Assembly: GCF_007828955.1 (NCBI RefSeq)
Contig: NZ_VIVR01000001.1
Coordinates: forward strand, 3,968,001-4,032,000
Direction: 5' to 3'
Length of the DNA: 64,000 nucleotides
Source: Kitasatospora atroaurantiaca
GTDB taxonomy: Bacteria > Actinomycetota > Actinomycetes > Streptomycetales > Streptomycetaceae
Part shown: piece after piece, positions 40,654-48,661 of the stretch
Position numbering within the stretch: the first letter of the stretch is position 1
How the letters are laid out: each line of letters begins with the position of its first letter
Position numbers and translations under genes: made by a program
The notes under the pieces: model-generated
Databases searched by the model: none
Seen by the model: the letters and a program-made list of their open reading frames with translations, nothing else
Told to the model about the DNA's origin: nothing

Positions 40654-42768
40654 ATGTCCTGGTCTGCGGCTCTGCGCGACACCGCACGGACCGGACTGAC
40701 CCTCGACCGGACCCTCAGCAGCCCGAAGCGGGCCCTGCGCGGCGCGGTCGCCGCGGCGCTGGTGGTCTTCCCCACGCTCGCGCTCGCCGGACCCTCGCTC
40801 GCCACCTCGGCCGCGATGGGCGCCTTCATCGCCGGCACCGCCACCTTCCAGCGCAGCTTCCGCCCCCGCGTCTCACTGGCCCTCGCGGCCGGGATCGGAC
40901 TGGGCGTCAGCACCTTCCTCGGCTACCTGGCCGTCGGGGTGCCGGGGGCCTTCCCCGTCCTGCTCGCCGTCTGGGCCTTCGGCGCCGGGATGCTCTGGTC
41001 GATCGGGCCGACCGGCGGGGTGGTGGCGGCCACCACGGTCGCGGTGATGCTGGTCGTCGTCCAACTGCCGGTCAGCGTGCCGACCGCGCTCGGCCACGGT
41101 CTGATCTGCGCGCTCGGCGGCGCCGTCCAGGCCCTGGTCGTCACCCTCTGGCCGATCGAGAGCTGGCGGGCGCAGCGCGACGCACTCGCCGACACCTATG
41201 CCGAACTCGCCCACTACGCCCGCCGGCTGCGCCAGGATCCGACCGCGCACGTCGACCCGGCGCCGTTCATCGTCGCCCGGCACGCGGCCGCCCTGACGCC
41301 CTGGCAGGCCAGGCGCCGCCCGCCCGAGCTGCGCGGCCTGCGCGGCATCGCCGAGCGGATCCGCCCGACCCTGGCCGCCCTCGCCGATCCCAAGGTCGGC
41401 GCCGCCGCCGAGGGCCCCGAACGCGACCGGGCCCGGGAGATTCTCGGCGCCGCCGCCGAGGCGATGGACGCCGTGGCCCGTGCCGTCCGGACCGGCGATC
41501 CGCTCAGGGCGCCGAGGTCCACCCCGGCCCTCACGCTGGTGCCGAGGGAGGACGGCCCGGCGCTCACCGGCGCGGCCCGACGCTCGGCCCGGCGGCTCAC
41601 CACCCTGCTCCGCCGGGCCACCGACACCCTCGAGAAGAGCGACCAGGACACCGTCAGCAGTCCGGTCGTCGGCCAGGGCCTGGCCCGGCCCCCGCTGTTC
41701 CGCGTGGTCCCGGTCGCCTGGCAGGCAGTCCGGCAACAGCTCCAGCCCCACTCGGCGGTCTTCCAGCACGCCGTACGGCTGTCCGGCGTCGTCACCGTCT
41801 CCTATCTCGTCGCCCGGCTGGCCGGGCTGCACCACGGCTACTGGGCACCGCTGACCGCCGCGATGGTGATGCGGCCGGACTTCGCCCAGACCTACAGCCG
41901 CGGTGTCGCCCGCCTCGCCGGGACGGTGGTCGGCGTCGCGGTCAGCACCGCCGTGGTCCAGCTGTTCGACCCCGGCCAGTGGCTCTCCGCCGCCCTGGCC
42001 GTGGTCTTCATCGGCGGCGCCTACCTGACGCTGCGCACCGGGTACGCGGTGATGACGGCCTGCGTCTCCTCGTACGTGGTCTTCCTGCTCGGCCTGCAGT
42101 CGGGCGATCCGGTGCAGACCGCCGTGGAGCGCGTCGGGCTGACCCTGCTGGGCGGGACCGTCGCGCTGCTCGCGTATGCGCTCTTCCCCACCTGGCAGAC
42201 CGCCCGGCTGGCCGAGCGGCTCGCCGAGTGGCTGGCCGCCGCCGGGCGTTACGCGGCCGCCGTGCTGACGGTCTTCGGGGACCCTTCCGGGCAGGGGGCC
42301 CGCGAGGTCCGCACCGCGCTGCTCGACTCCCGGGAGGCCCGCTCCGAGCTGCTGCAGGCGATGGAGCGGGCCGACCAGGAGCCCGTCCGGCACTCGGCGC
42401 AGCTGCCCGAGCTGTCCCGCAAACACATCGACCGGGCCCGTGCCGCGATCGGCCTGCTCGGACGCAGCGCCGTCCTGATGGAGGCTCATCTGCCGGCCGA
42501 GGACTCCCCTCCGGTGCCGGGCGCGGTGGAGTTCGCCGAGGAGCTGCGGTACGCCACCGCCATCGCCGCGGCGGCCCTGCTGATCGGGCAGCCGGTGGAC
42601 TTCTCCGGGCTGCGGGAGGCGCACCAGCGCTGGGAGGTCCGGCTCGCCGGGCTGCCGCGGGACGACCGCGTCGAGGTGGCCCGGGCCGGTGCCCGGCTGC
42701 TGATGGCGGCGATCGGCGACCTCGAGAAGGCGGTCCGCCCGCGCCGCCCCGTACCCTCGGGAGCGTGA
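40654..42768 (+). CDS. FUSC family transporter / aromatic acid exporter-like protein
   Basis: The 704 residues have two membrane blocks (about 30-165 and 365-510), each of four to six helices, with cytosolic domains after each, the FUSC plan. YWAPLTAAMVMRPDFAQTYSRGVARLAGT is the characteristic second-block motif. Members export fusaric or aromatic acids, but the substrate here is unknown. The ATG at 40654 is used. Its stop overlaps the start of the methyltransferase gene. Confidence 0.87.
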   Translation: MSWSAALRDTARTGLTLDRTLSSPKRALRGAVAAALVVFPTLALAGPSLATSAAMGAFIAGTATFQRSFRPRVSLALAAGIGLGVSTFLGYLAVGVPGAFPVLLAVWAFGAGMLWSIGPTGGVVAATTVAVMLVVVQLPVSVPTALGHGLICALGGAVQALVVTLWPIESWRAQRDALADTYAELAHYARRLRQDPTAHVDPAPFIVARHAAALTPWQARRRPPELRGLRGIAERIRPTLAALADPKVGAAAEGPERDRAREILGAAAEAMDAVARAVRTGDPLRAPRSTPALTLVPREDGPALTGAARRSARRLTTLLRRATDTLEKSDQDTVSSPVVGQGLARPPLFRVVPVAWQAVRQQLQPHSAVFQHAVRLSGVVTVSYLVARLAGLHHGYWAPLTAAMVMRPDFAQTYSRGVARLAGTVVGVAVSTAVVQLFDPGQWLSAALAVVFIGGAYLTLRTGYAVMTACVSSYVVFLLGLQSGDPVQTAVERVGLTLLGGTVALLAYALFPTWQTARLAERLAEWLAAAGRYAAAVLTVFGDPSGQGAREVRTALLDSREARSELLQAMERADQEPVRHSAQLPELSRKHIDRARAAIGLLGRSAVLMEAHLPAEDSPPVPGAVEFAEELRYATAIAAAALLIGQPVDFSGLREAHQRWEVRLAGLPRDDRVEVARAGARLLMAAIGDLEKAVRPRRPVPSGA

Positions 42769-43433
42769 GCAGCAGCGGACGTGACATCGGTCGGGCCCAT
42801 GAGGGCGAGCAGTACGACGACGCCTTCGTGCCGGACGACCGGGAGGTCGGCGTCGGCCCGCACCCCGAGCCCTGGCCGGCCGGGCCTCAGTACGACCCCG
42901 AGCTGCTCGCGCAGGGCGACCGCCGCAACGTCACCGACCGGTACCGCTACTGGACCCGCGAGGCGATCGTCGCCGACCTGGACACCCGGCGGCACGGCTT
43001 CCACGTCGCGGTGGAGAACTGGCAGCACGACTTCAACATCGGCTCCGTGGTGCGCACCGCCAACGCCTTCCTGGCCGGGGAGGTGCACATCGTCGGCCGC
43101 CGCCGCTGGAACCGGCGCGGCGCGATGGTCACCGACCGGTACCAGCACGTGCGGCACCACGAGAGCGTGGCCACCCTGGCCGCGTTCGCGGCCGAGCGCG
43201 GCCTGCCGATCATCGGGATAGACAACCTGCCGGGCGCGGTCCCGATCGAGACCTTCGAGCTGCCCGAGCGGTGCGTCCTGCTCTTCGGGCAGGAGGGTCC
43301 CGGGCTCACGGAGGAGGCCTGGGGGCACTCCACCGCCGTCTGCTCGATCGCCCAGTTCGGCTCCACCCGCTCGATCAACGCGGGGGCGGCGGCCGCCATC
43401 GCCATGCACGCGTGGATCCGCGCGCACGGCTGA
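42765..43433 (+). CDS. SpoU/TrmH family RNA 2'-O-methyltransferase
   Basis: The 222 residues form a trefoil-knot (SPOUT) methyltransferase: motif 1 NIGSVVRTANAF, motif 2 LLFGQEGPGLTEE, motif 3 SIAQFGSTRSINAGAAAAIAMH. It should methylate a ribose in tRNA or rRNA with S-adenosylmethionine; the exact base cannot be read. The N-terminal 50 residues are unique and acidic. It is coupled to the FUSC gene by a GTGA overlap. Confidence 0.9.
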   Translation: MSSSGRDIGRAHEGEQYDDAFVPDDREVGVGPHPEPWPAGPQYDPELLAQGDRRNVTDRYRYWTREAIVADLDTRRHGFHVAVENWQHDFNIGSVVRTANAFLAGEVHIVGRRRWNRRGAMVTDRYQHVRHHESVATLAAFAAERGLPIIGIDNLPGAVPIETFELPERCVLLFGQEGPGLTEEAWGHSTAVCSIAQFGSTRSINAGAAAAIAMHAWIRAHG

Positions 43434-43465
43434 TCAGATGGTGCACCGATAGGAATTGGGCATCC

Positions 43466-43568
43466 CAGGGGCGCGTGGGGGCACCTCCCGGCCGAAGGCT
43501 GGGGGAGAACTGCGCGACCAGCCCTCTACGGAGGTGCAGGGTTTCTCGCGCAGTTCCCCGCGCCCCTG
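43466..43568. repeat. Dispersed hairpin repeat, copy 3
   Basis: The outer arms CAGGGGCGCG and CGCGCCCCTG are shared with the other copies, and the right inner arm TCGCGCAGTTCCC is kept. The inside is longer, with an extra GGGGGCACCTCCCGGCCGAAG block. It lies between convergent genes. Confidence 0.8.
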
Positions 43569-43605
43569 AGGCACTGCATGGTTGCGCTTCGGGGAAAGCT
43601 CGGCC

Positions 43606-44847
43606 TCAGCCGAAGAGGAGCCTCCAGGTGTGGGGGCCCGGGTAGCCGTCGGCCTCGCTGCCGCGCCAGCCCTGGGCGAGCTGGAAGTCCTCGACGTTGC
43701 GGCGGTCGCTCTCGCTCCAGGTCGGGTTGGGGCCCTCGGAGTAGTGGCGGCCGTAGCCCTTCCTGACCAGCTGTTCGCCGAGCTGCCTGATGGCGTCGTT
43801 GGACCGCCCGGAGCCGAAGCTGTCGGCGCCGGGGAACGCCGGTGGGCCGGCCGGCGGCGCGGGCTTGGCGGTGGGCGCCGGGATGTCCTTGCCCTTGCCG
43901 TTGACCAGGAAGTCCCAGGTGTCCTTCCCCGGGAGGCCGTCGGCTTCGCTGCCGCGCCAGCCCTGTGCGAGCTGGAACGCCTCCGTCGCCCGTCGGTCCG
44001 CGTCGCCCCAACTCGGGTCTGGCCCTTCGGAGTAGAACCGGCCGCCGCCACGCCGGACCAGCAGCTCGCCGAGCTGCCTGACGAACTCGTTGCGCGCCCC
44101 CGGCCCGAACTTGTCGGCACCGGGGAAGAACGCGTCGGCGCTCGACAGCCCCCGGTAGCGGTACGCCACGTACGAGTCCGAGTGGTTCCAGTACGCGTAC
44201 GGGGTGATCCGCTTCATGGTGGCGGGCCTGGTCTGCTCGAACGCGACATAGCGGGTCTGCGAGGAGTCCGTCCAGCCGCCGAAGAGCACGGCGTGGGAGC
44301 CGCCCTCCGGGTTGTCCGGGTTGTTGAAGACCAGGATGTCGCCGGGCTCGAGCTCGCTTCGGACTATTCGGTCGGCGAAGGCGGGCAGGGTCCAGGTGGT
44401 CTGGCTGCTGCCCAGCCCCCAGGCCATCGAGACGAAGCCCGAGCAGTCCTGGCGGTAGCCGTCCGACCAGTGGCTGCTCATGCTGTACGGCACGTGCTGG
44501 TCCACCCAGCTCTGGGCGCGGGCCATGATCTCGGCGCGGGTGGTGGCGGCGGCCGAGCGCTGGACCGGGGCGGCCGAGCCGTCTCCGTACAGGCTGCTGA
44601 CCTCCCCCTGTGGGGTGTCGCTCGCGGCGTTGGTGCCCCCGGGCTTCGGTGTCGGGGCGGCGGTCGCGCCCGCCGCCCCGCCGAGCACCGTGCCGACGGC
44701 CGCGACCAGGACGGCGGCGCGCCGGGCGCCCCGTGCCGCCGGGTGGCCGCCGTCCTCCTGCCGCGCCGCGTGCAGCCGGGCTCTGCGGCGGGCCGTGCAA
44801 CCGCCGCAGATGCAGTCGTCGTCCGGCTCTATCTCGGTGAACTCCAT
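43606..44847 (-). CDS. NlpC/P60-like cell-wall hydrolase with two peptidoglycan-binding repeats
   Basis: The 413 residues have a cysteine-rich cytoplasmic start (CICGGCTARRRARLHAARQ), one membrane helix (about 45-65), an NlpC/P60-like domain with nucleophile Cys135 (DCSGF) and His185 (GGSHAVLFGGW), and two repeats of about 75 residues (FGxG...RQLGExLVRxGxG...DRRxxExFQLAQGWRGSEADG) typical of streptomycete peptidoglycan-binding proteins. It should cut peptide cross-links in the wall. The ATG 44847 is chosen; GTG 44853 and ATG 44904 are in frame, and the ribosome site GAGGAG fits none of them ideally. Confidence 0.85.
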   Translation of the reverse strand: MEFTEIEPDDDCICGGCTARRRARLHAARQEDGGHPAARGARRAAVLVAAVGTVLGGAAGATAAPTPKPGGTNAASDTPQGEVSSLYGDGSAAPVQRSAAATTRAEIMARAQSWVDQHVPYSMSSHWSDGYRQDCSGFVSMAWGLGSSQTTWTLPAFADRIVRSELEPGDILVFNNPDNPEGGSHAVLFGGWTDSSQTRYVAFEQTRPATMKRITPYAYWNHSDSYVAYRYRGLSSADAFFPGADKFGPGARNEFVRQLGELLVRRGGGRFYSEGPDPSWGDADRRATEAFQLAQGWRGSEADGLPGKDTWDFLVNGKGKDIPAPTAKPAPPAGPPAFPGADSFGSGRSNDAIRQLGEQLVRKGYGRHYSEGPNPTWSESDRRNVEDFQLAQGWRGSEADGYPGPHTWRLLFG

Positions 44848-44947
44848 CAGCACGGTCCATCCCTGCCTCTCCTCGGGTCCTTCAGCAGAGGGGATCTGTT
44901 CCACCGTGGCCTGGCGAAATATCAGAAAGTTCGTAACAAAATATGAC

Positions 44948-45412
44948 TTAGTAGTAGCGCTGCATCAGATCGGTGGCCCAGCCCGGCTGTCGGACCTCTC
45001 CGCGCGGACCGAACTCCACCAGGTAGGGCTTGATGTCGAGCACCGGAGTGCCGTCGATCGCGTCCAGCCCGAGCACGTGGACGTCCAGTCCGTCGGTCTT
45101 CACCAGACGGCAGCGGGATACTCCGATCCGGTTGGGCCGGTTCTTTCCGCGCTGGGCGAAGATGCCGGTCAGCGGCAGCTGCTCGTTGTTGCGCGGGTGC
45201 CGGTTGCCGGTCTCGATCTTCTCCACGGCGACCCGGTGGAAGTGGAAGACCACCTCCAGGTGGGAGTAGCCCTCCAGTCCGGAGATCGCGTCCGTGGTGA
45301 ACTGCGACTCGTCCAGCCGGATGACGGCGGCGACCTCACCCCACTCGTCGTCCTCGGGCTCGGTCCGTCCCCCGACGACCTGCCCGACCGGCTGCAGGAT
45401 GACCTGGTCCAT
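44948..45412 (-). CDS. TrmO/TsaA-like (UPF0066) tRNA methyltransferase
   Basis: The 154 residues show the TrmO fold: LEGYSHLEVVFHFHRV and FAQRGKNRPNRIGVSRCRLV, VLGLDAIDGTPVLDIKPYL. E. coli TrmO uses S-adenosylmethionine to methylate t6A37 of tRNA-Thr. The protein is short and lacks the C-terminal domain, as in many bacteria. The ATG at 45412 follows a run of Gs (CAGGGGG). It is the last gene of the leftward operon; a 29-bp gap separates it from the HPP gene. Confidence 0.88.
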   Translation of the reverse strand: MDQVILQPVGQVVGGRTEPEDDEWGEVAAVIRLDESQFTTDAISGLEGYSHLEVVFHFHRVAVEKIETGNRHPRNNEQLPLTGIFAQRGKNRPNRIGVSRCRLVKTDGLDVHVLGLDAIDGTPVLDIKPYLVEFGPRGEVRQPGWATDLMQRYY

Positions 45413-45441
45413 GTGCTTACCCCCTGGTTGTTGACGACGAC

Positions 45442-45918
45442 TCACCAGTATTGCGGGTACCGCACCGCCGTACGCCCGGCCCGGCCGGCCAGGATTCCGA
45501 CCGCCACCAGCAGGGCGGTGGCCAGCGCGAGCAGCGGCAGGAAGCGGGCGGCCGCGGGTGACTGCAGCACCACGATCACGGCGGTGGCCGCGGCCGGGGA
45601 GTGCGGCGTACGGGCCGCCGTCATCGCGCCCAGCGCCAGTCCGCCGGCCAGGGCGGCCGCCCAGGGGGAGCTGCCGACGGCCGTCAGGACGGCGAAGCCG
45701 GTGAGCGCCGAGAGCAGCTGACCGCCGATCACACTGCGCGGCTGTGCCAGCGGCAGCCCCGGTGCGCCGTGCACCAGGGCGGCGCTGGCGGCCAGCGGCG
45801 GGATGAGCAGCGGCTCGTCCAGCACCGTGCCGACCGCGACCAGGAGCAGCAGGGCGGCGACGGCGAAGGCGGTGGAACGGACGGTGGTGAGGCTCGGTGG
45901 CCTCGGCGGCGGGGTCAT
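45442..45918 (-). CDS. HPP family membrane protein
   Basis: The 158 residues contain four or five helices (FAVAALLLLVAVGTVLD, AALVHGAPGLPLAQPRSVIGGQLLSALTGF, AAATAVIVVL, ALATALLVAVGIL). Residues AQPRSVIGGQ and GAMTAARTPHSPAAATA are typical of HPP proteins. Some plant and cyanobacterial members transport nitrite; no function is known in actinomycetes. The start overlaps the stop of the pyridoxamine-oxidase-like gene by 4 bp. Confidence 0.85.
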   Translation of the reverse strand: MTPPPRPPSLTTVRSTAFAVAALLLLVAVGTVLDEPLLIPPLAASAALVHGAPGLPLAQPRSVIGGQLLSALTGFAVLTAVGSSPWAAALAGGLALGAMTAARTPHSPAAATAVIVVLQSPAAARFLPLLALATALLVAVGILAGRAGRTAVRYPQYW

Positions 45919-46811
45919 CGGGCGGCTCCGGGGACGGGCGGGTTGGCGGGGGAGAACTCGGGCTCGGTCCAGGTCAGCGGAGTCGCATGGGCGAGCTCCA
46001 CGACCCGCTCGACGGTGAAGTCCACCGCGCGTCCGCCCTCCGGGAGGCTCCAGTCGACCCGGGCGCGGCCGGAGAGCAGCAGGGCCGAGCCGGTCTCCCA
46101 GTCGGGCAGCAGCAGGCCGGCCGCCGGGTTGAGTTCCAGATTGCCCAGGGTCATGAACATGCTGTTGCCCGCGTACTCGGGCCAGCGCAGCCGGTCGGGG
46201 CCGAGCACGGCGAGGAAGCCCGGGTTCCCGCCCCGGTGCGAGGCGTCGACCCGGCCGTCCGGGCCGGCCGTAGCGACGAAGAAGGTGTCGGCGGTCGAGA
46301 CGGCCAGCTGCTGGGCGGTCGAGAGCCGGGAGCCCTCCGAGCGCACCTCGGGAGAGGGGGACGGGGCATCGAGCGGGCTTCGCCGCTGGATGTACTTGGG
46401 GCAGTTGGCGTACACCTGCTCGGCGGTGATCACCAGACCGCCCCGGCCGTCCGGCACGGCGCGGCCGTTGAGCCGCATCCGGCGCCGGCCGGCCGGGTCG
46501 AGCGCGATGGTGCCCACTTCGGCGGGGCCGCTCAGTACGGCCGCGAGCGGGTCGCCGGGTGCCGGGCGGGCGGCCACCTCGAGGGTGCGCTCGTCGGCGG
46601 CCCGGACGAATCCCGGCTCGCCGCTCAGCAGGGTGGCCCAGAGCCGGCCGCCCGGGTCGGCGGCGCCGACCACGAGCGTCCGGCGCTCCGCCAGGAACCG
46701 GGCGGCCACGGCGGGGATGGTGCTGCCGATGGACCGCCCGGCGTGGTCCGCCCGGTCGAGTACGCCCGCGCGCAGTTGCACGGCGCGTTCGCCGCGGTGG
46801 TAGGTGGTCAT
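45915..46811 (-). CDS. Pyridoxamine 5'-phosphate oxidase-fold protein
   Basis: The 298-residue protein has two PNPOx-like (split-barrel flavin) segments with FLAERRTLVVGAADPGGRLWATLLSG and TFFVATAGPDGRVDASHRGGNPGFLAVL. It is a probable FMN- or F420-binding reductase, substrate unknown. It is in the same operon as the VOC, HPP and TrmO-like genes, with short gaps and overlaps. Confidence 0.87.
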   Translation of the reverse strand: MTTYHRGERAVQLRAGVLDRADHAGRSIGSTIPAVAARFLAERRTLVVGAADPGGRLWATLLSGEPGFVRAADERTLEVAARPAPGDPLAAVLSGPAEVGTIALDPAGRRRMRLNGRAVPDGRGGLVITAEQVYANCPKYIQRRSPLDAPSPSPEVRSEGSRLSTAQQLAVSTADTFFVATAGPDGRVDASHRGGNPGFLAVLGPDRLRWPEYAGNSMFMTLGNLELNPAAGLLLPDWETGSALLLSGRARVDWSLPEGGRAVDFTVERVVELAHATPLTWTEPEFSPANPPVPGAAR

Positions 46812-46814
46812 GGC

Positions 46815-47288
46815 CTAGAAGAAACCGCAGGTCGGCGCGGCGGCGGTGGGCGCGACGGCGGTCTCGTCGACGCCCTTCGGGGTGTAGATCTCCAGCCGGA
46901 TGCCGTCCGGGTCGGTGAAGAAGATGCCGCCCGAGGCCGAGCCCTCGCCGTGCGGGACGACGCCCTCGTAGGCGAACTCGGCGCCCAGCTCGCGCAGGGT
47001 CCGCTCGGCGGCCTGCACCTCGGCGAGCGACTCGACCTGGAAGGAGAGGTGGTGGAGCCCGGGCCCCGCGGTGGCGAAGCTGCCGGTGCTCTGCTGCCAG
47101 AGGGTCAGCACCAGCTTGCCCTCGCGGGCCAGGAAGGCGTACCGGCGCTCGGGGTCGGTGCCCTCGCCGGCCGGCTCGAGGCCGAGGACCTGCTGGTAGA
47201 AGGCGGTGGAGCGGTCGAGATCGGTGACGTTGAGACCGATGTGGCCGGTCTGCAGGGTCTGGAGTGGAGCCGTGACGGTGCTGGACAT
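46815..47288 (-). CDS. VOC family (glyoxalase/dioxygenase-like) protein
   Basis: The 157 residues form a single vicinal-oxygen-chelate domain: HIGLNVTDLDRSTAFYQQVLGL with the first metal ligand His, HHLSFQVESL with the second, and FTDPDGIRLEIYTP with the Glu ligand. It is a metal-dependent enzyme of unknown substrate. The ATG 47288 is preferred over the in-frame start at 47360, which lies over the promoter elements. It is the first gene of the operon. Confidence 0.88.
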   Translation of the reverse strand: MSSTVTAPLQTLQTGHIGLNVTDLDRSTAFYQQVLGLEPAGEGTDPERRYAFLAREGKLVLTLWQQSTGSFATAGPGLHHLSFQVESLAEVQAAERTLRELGAEFAYEGVVPHGEGSASGGIFFTDPDGIRLEIYTPKGVDETAVAPTAAAPTCGFF

Positions 47289-47314
47289 GCCTGGACGCTC
47301 CCGTGAGGTATCGA

Positions 47315-47386
47315 CTAACCGGTACTGAAGACAGTAGGGGTTAGAGGAACGAGGCGTCAACCATTACGGGATGTCTTACTGGTTAG
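47315..47386. promoter_or_regulatory. Promoter and inverted half-sites before the VOC operon
   Basis: On the minus strand TTGACG (47355-47360) and TACTGT (47331-47336) are spaced 18 bp, a good -35/-10 pair. CTAACCGGT (47315-47323) and ACTGGTTAG (47378-47386) are inverted half-sites flanking it, suggesting a repressor. Confidence 0.5.
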
Positions 47387-47393
47387 AACGGAG

Positions 47394-48425
47394 CTACTCC
47401 CACTCCCAGCGGATACCGACCTGGCCCGGGGCCTGGTCCGGCGCGAGCACATGGGCACTGGCCGAGGCGCCGATCCACAGCTGCTGGCGGCGCTTGTCGG
47501 TCTCCTCGCCGGGCTCCCGGTCGAAGCGCTCGCAGTGCGCCGGCACGGCGGACGGGTCGAAGTGCACCTGGAGCACGTACTCGCGCACCGGCACCGCGAA
47601 GAACCGCGCGTAGTTGGTGGTCGGATCGCCGGGCGGGATCTCCACCTCGTACTCGAAGACCGTGCTGTCACCCAGCCCCAGCGGCCGGTCCAGCAGCAGC
47701 TCGGCCACCAGCAGCCCGATCTCGGGGCGGCGGCGGACCCTGCCCAGCCGGGCCTGCCGGACGGAGGTGATCTCCGGGCAGCCGGTCGCCTCGTCGTCCG
47801 CCTTGTGCACCACCAGGCAGCGGGCCACCCCGCTCACGGTGGCCCGGACGACCTGGCGCATCCGCAGCATGTAGCCGCGCTGCTGGGCGTCCACGAAGTA
47901 CGCGTCGTGGATGCTGAGCCGCTCCAGCTCGCCGCTCGGCGGCGCGTCCAGCTCGGCGAAGACGTCGTACATCTCGCGCTCGCCGGGCCAGACGTCCTGC
48001 ACCCGGAGGCTGTCGGAGACGGCCGGGGTCACCCAGCGTCCACGCGGGCGGGGCGGGCCGAGCAGGGAGGAGAGGGCGGCGTGCGGGAGCCCGAGCAGCT
48101 CTTCCAGCAGGTGGACGGCGCGCAGGGAGGTGGCGCGCTCCGGCTGGCTGCGCCCCCGGCGCCAGTAACTCAGCGTGGTGATGCTCACTCTGACGCCCTG
48201 TTGCGCCAGGGCGGCTCTGATCCGGTCCAGGCTGAGGCCGCTGGCCTCGATCGCGGCGTGCAGGGCCTCGGCGAAGCTCCCCGCCGAGGCGGGTACGGGG
48301 ACGGGCACGGCCACGGGGGCGGTGTCGTCGCGGGCCGGGACGCGCGCGGAGCCGACGTCCAGGCCTTCACGGCGCTGGCCGACGAGCCTGAGCCGACCGG
48401 CGTGCTGCGGTTGCTGTGAGCCCAT
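47394..48425 (-). CDS. XRE-like helix-turn-helix transcriptional regulator
   Basis: The 343-residue protein has an N-terminal HTH (about 50-115: FAEALHAAIEASGLSLDRIRAALAQQGVRVSITTLSYWRRGRSQPER) and a large C-terminal part of unknown fold (about 130-340), which includes EYEVEIPPGDPTTNYARFFAVPVREYVLQVHFDPS. The ATG at 48425 with GGGGAAGG is chosen. It lies upstream of the VOC operon in the same orientation and may bind the inverted half-sites there. Confidence 0.8.
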   Translation of the reverse strand: MGSQQPQHAGRLRLVGQRREGLDVGSARVPARDDTAPVAVPVPVPASAGSFAEALHAAIEASGLSLDRIRAALAQQGVRVSITTLSYWRRGRSQPERATSLRAVHLLEELLGLPHAALSSLLGPPRPRGRWVTPAVSDSLRVQDVWPGEREMYDVFAELDAPPSGELERLSIHDAYFVDAQQRGYMLRMRQVVRATVSGVARCLVVHKADDEATGCPEITSVRQARLGRVRRRPEIGLLVAELLLDRPLGLGDSTVFEYEVEIPPGDPTTNYARFFAVPVREYVLQVHFDPSAVPAHCERFDREPGEETDKRRQQLWIGASASAHVLAPDQAPGQVGIRWEWE

Positions 48426-48661
48426 GCGGATACCTTCCCCACCAGGCGAGTTCGGTGGGAGCAGCCCAGCGCATGTGCGCCGGGATCTGGTCACCGAGCA
48501 GTGGGAACCCTACGCACGGTCGAGAGGCTACGTCATCAAGCTGGACATATGACAGTGGTCACGACAAAGATTCCGCAGGTCGGCGCATATTGAAACATTG
48601 TGGAAACAGAGGTGCCGGTACGGGGGGCACGCCCCGTACCGGCACCGGTACTGAATGTGTG

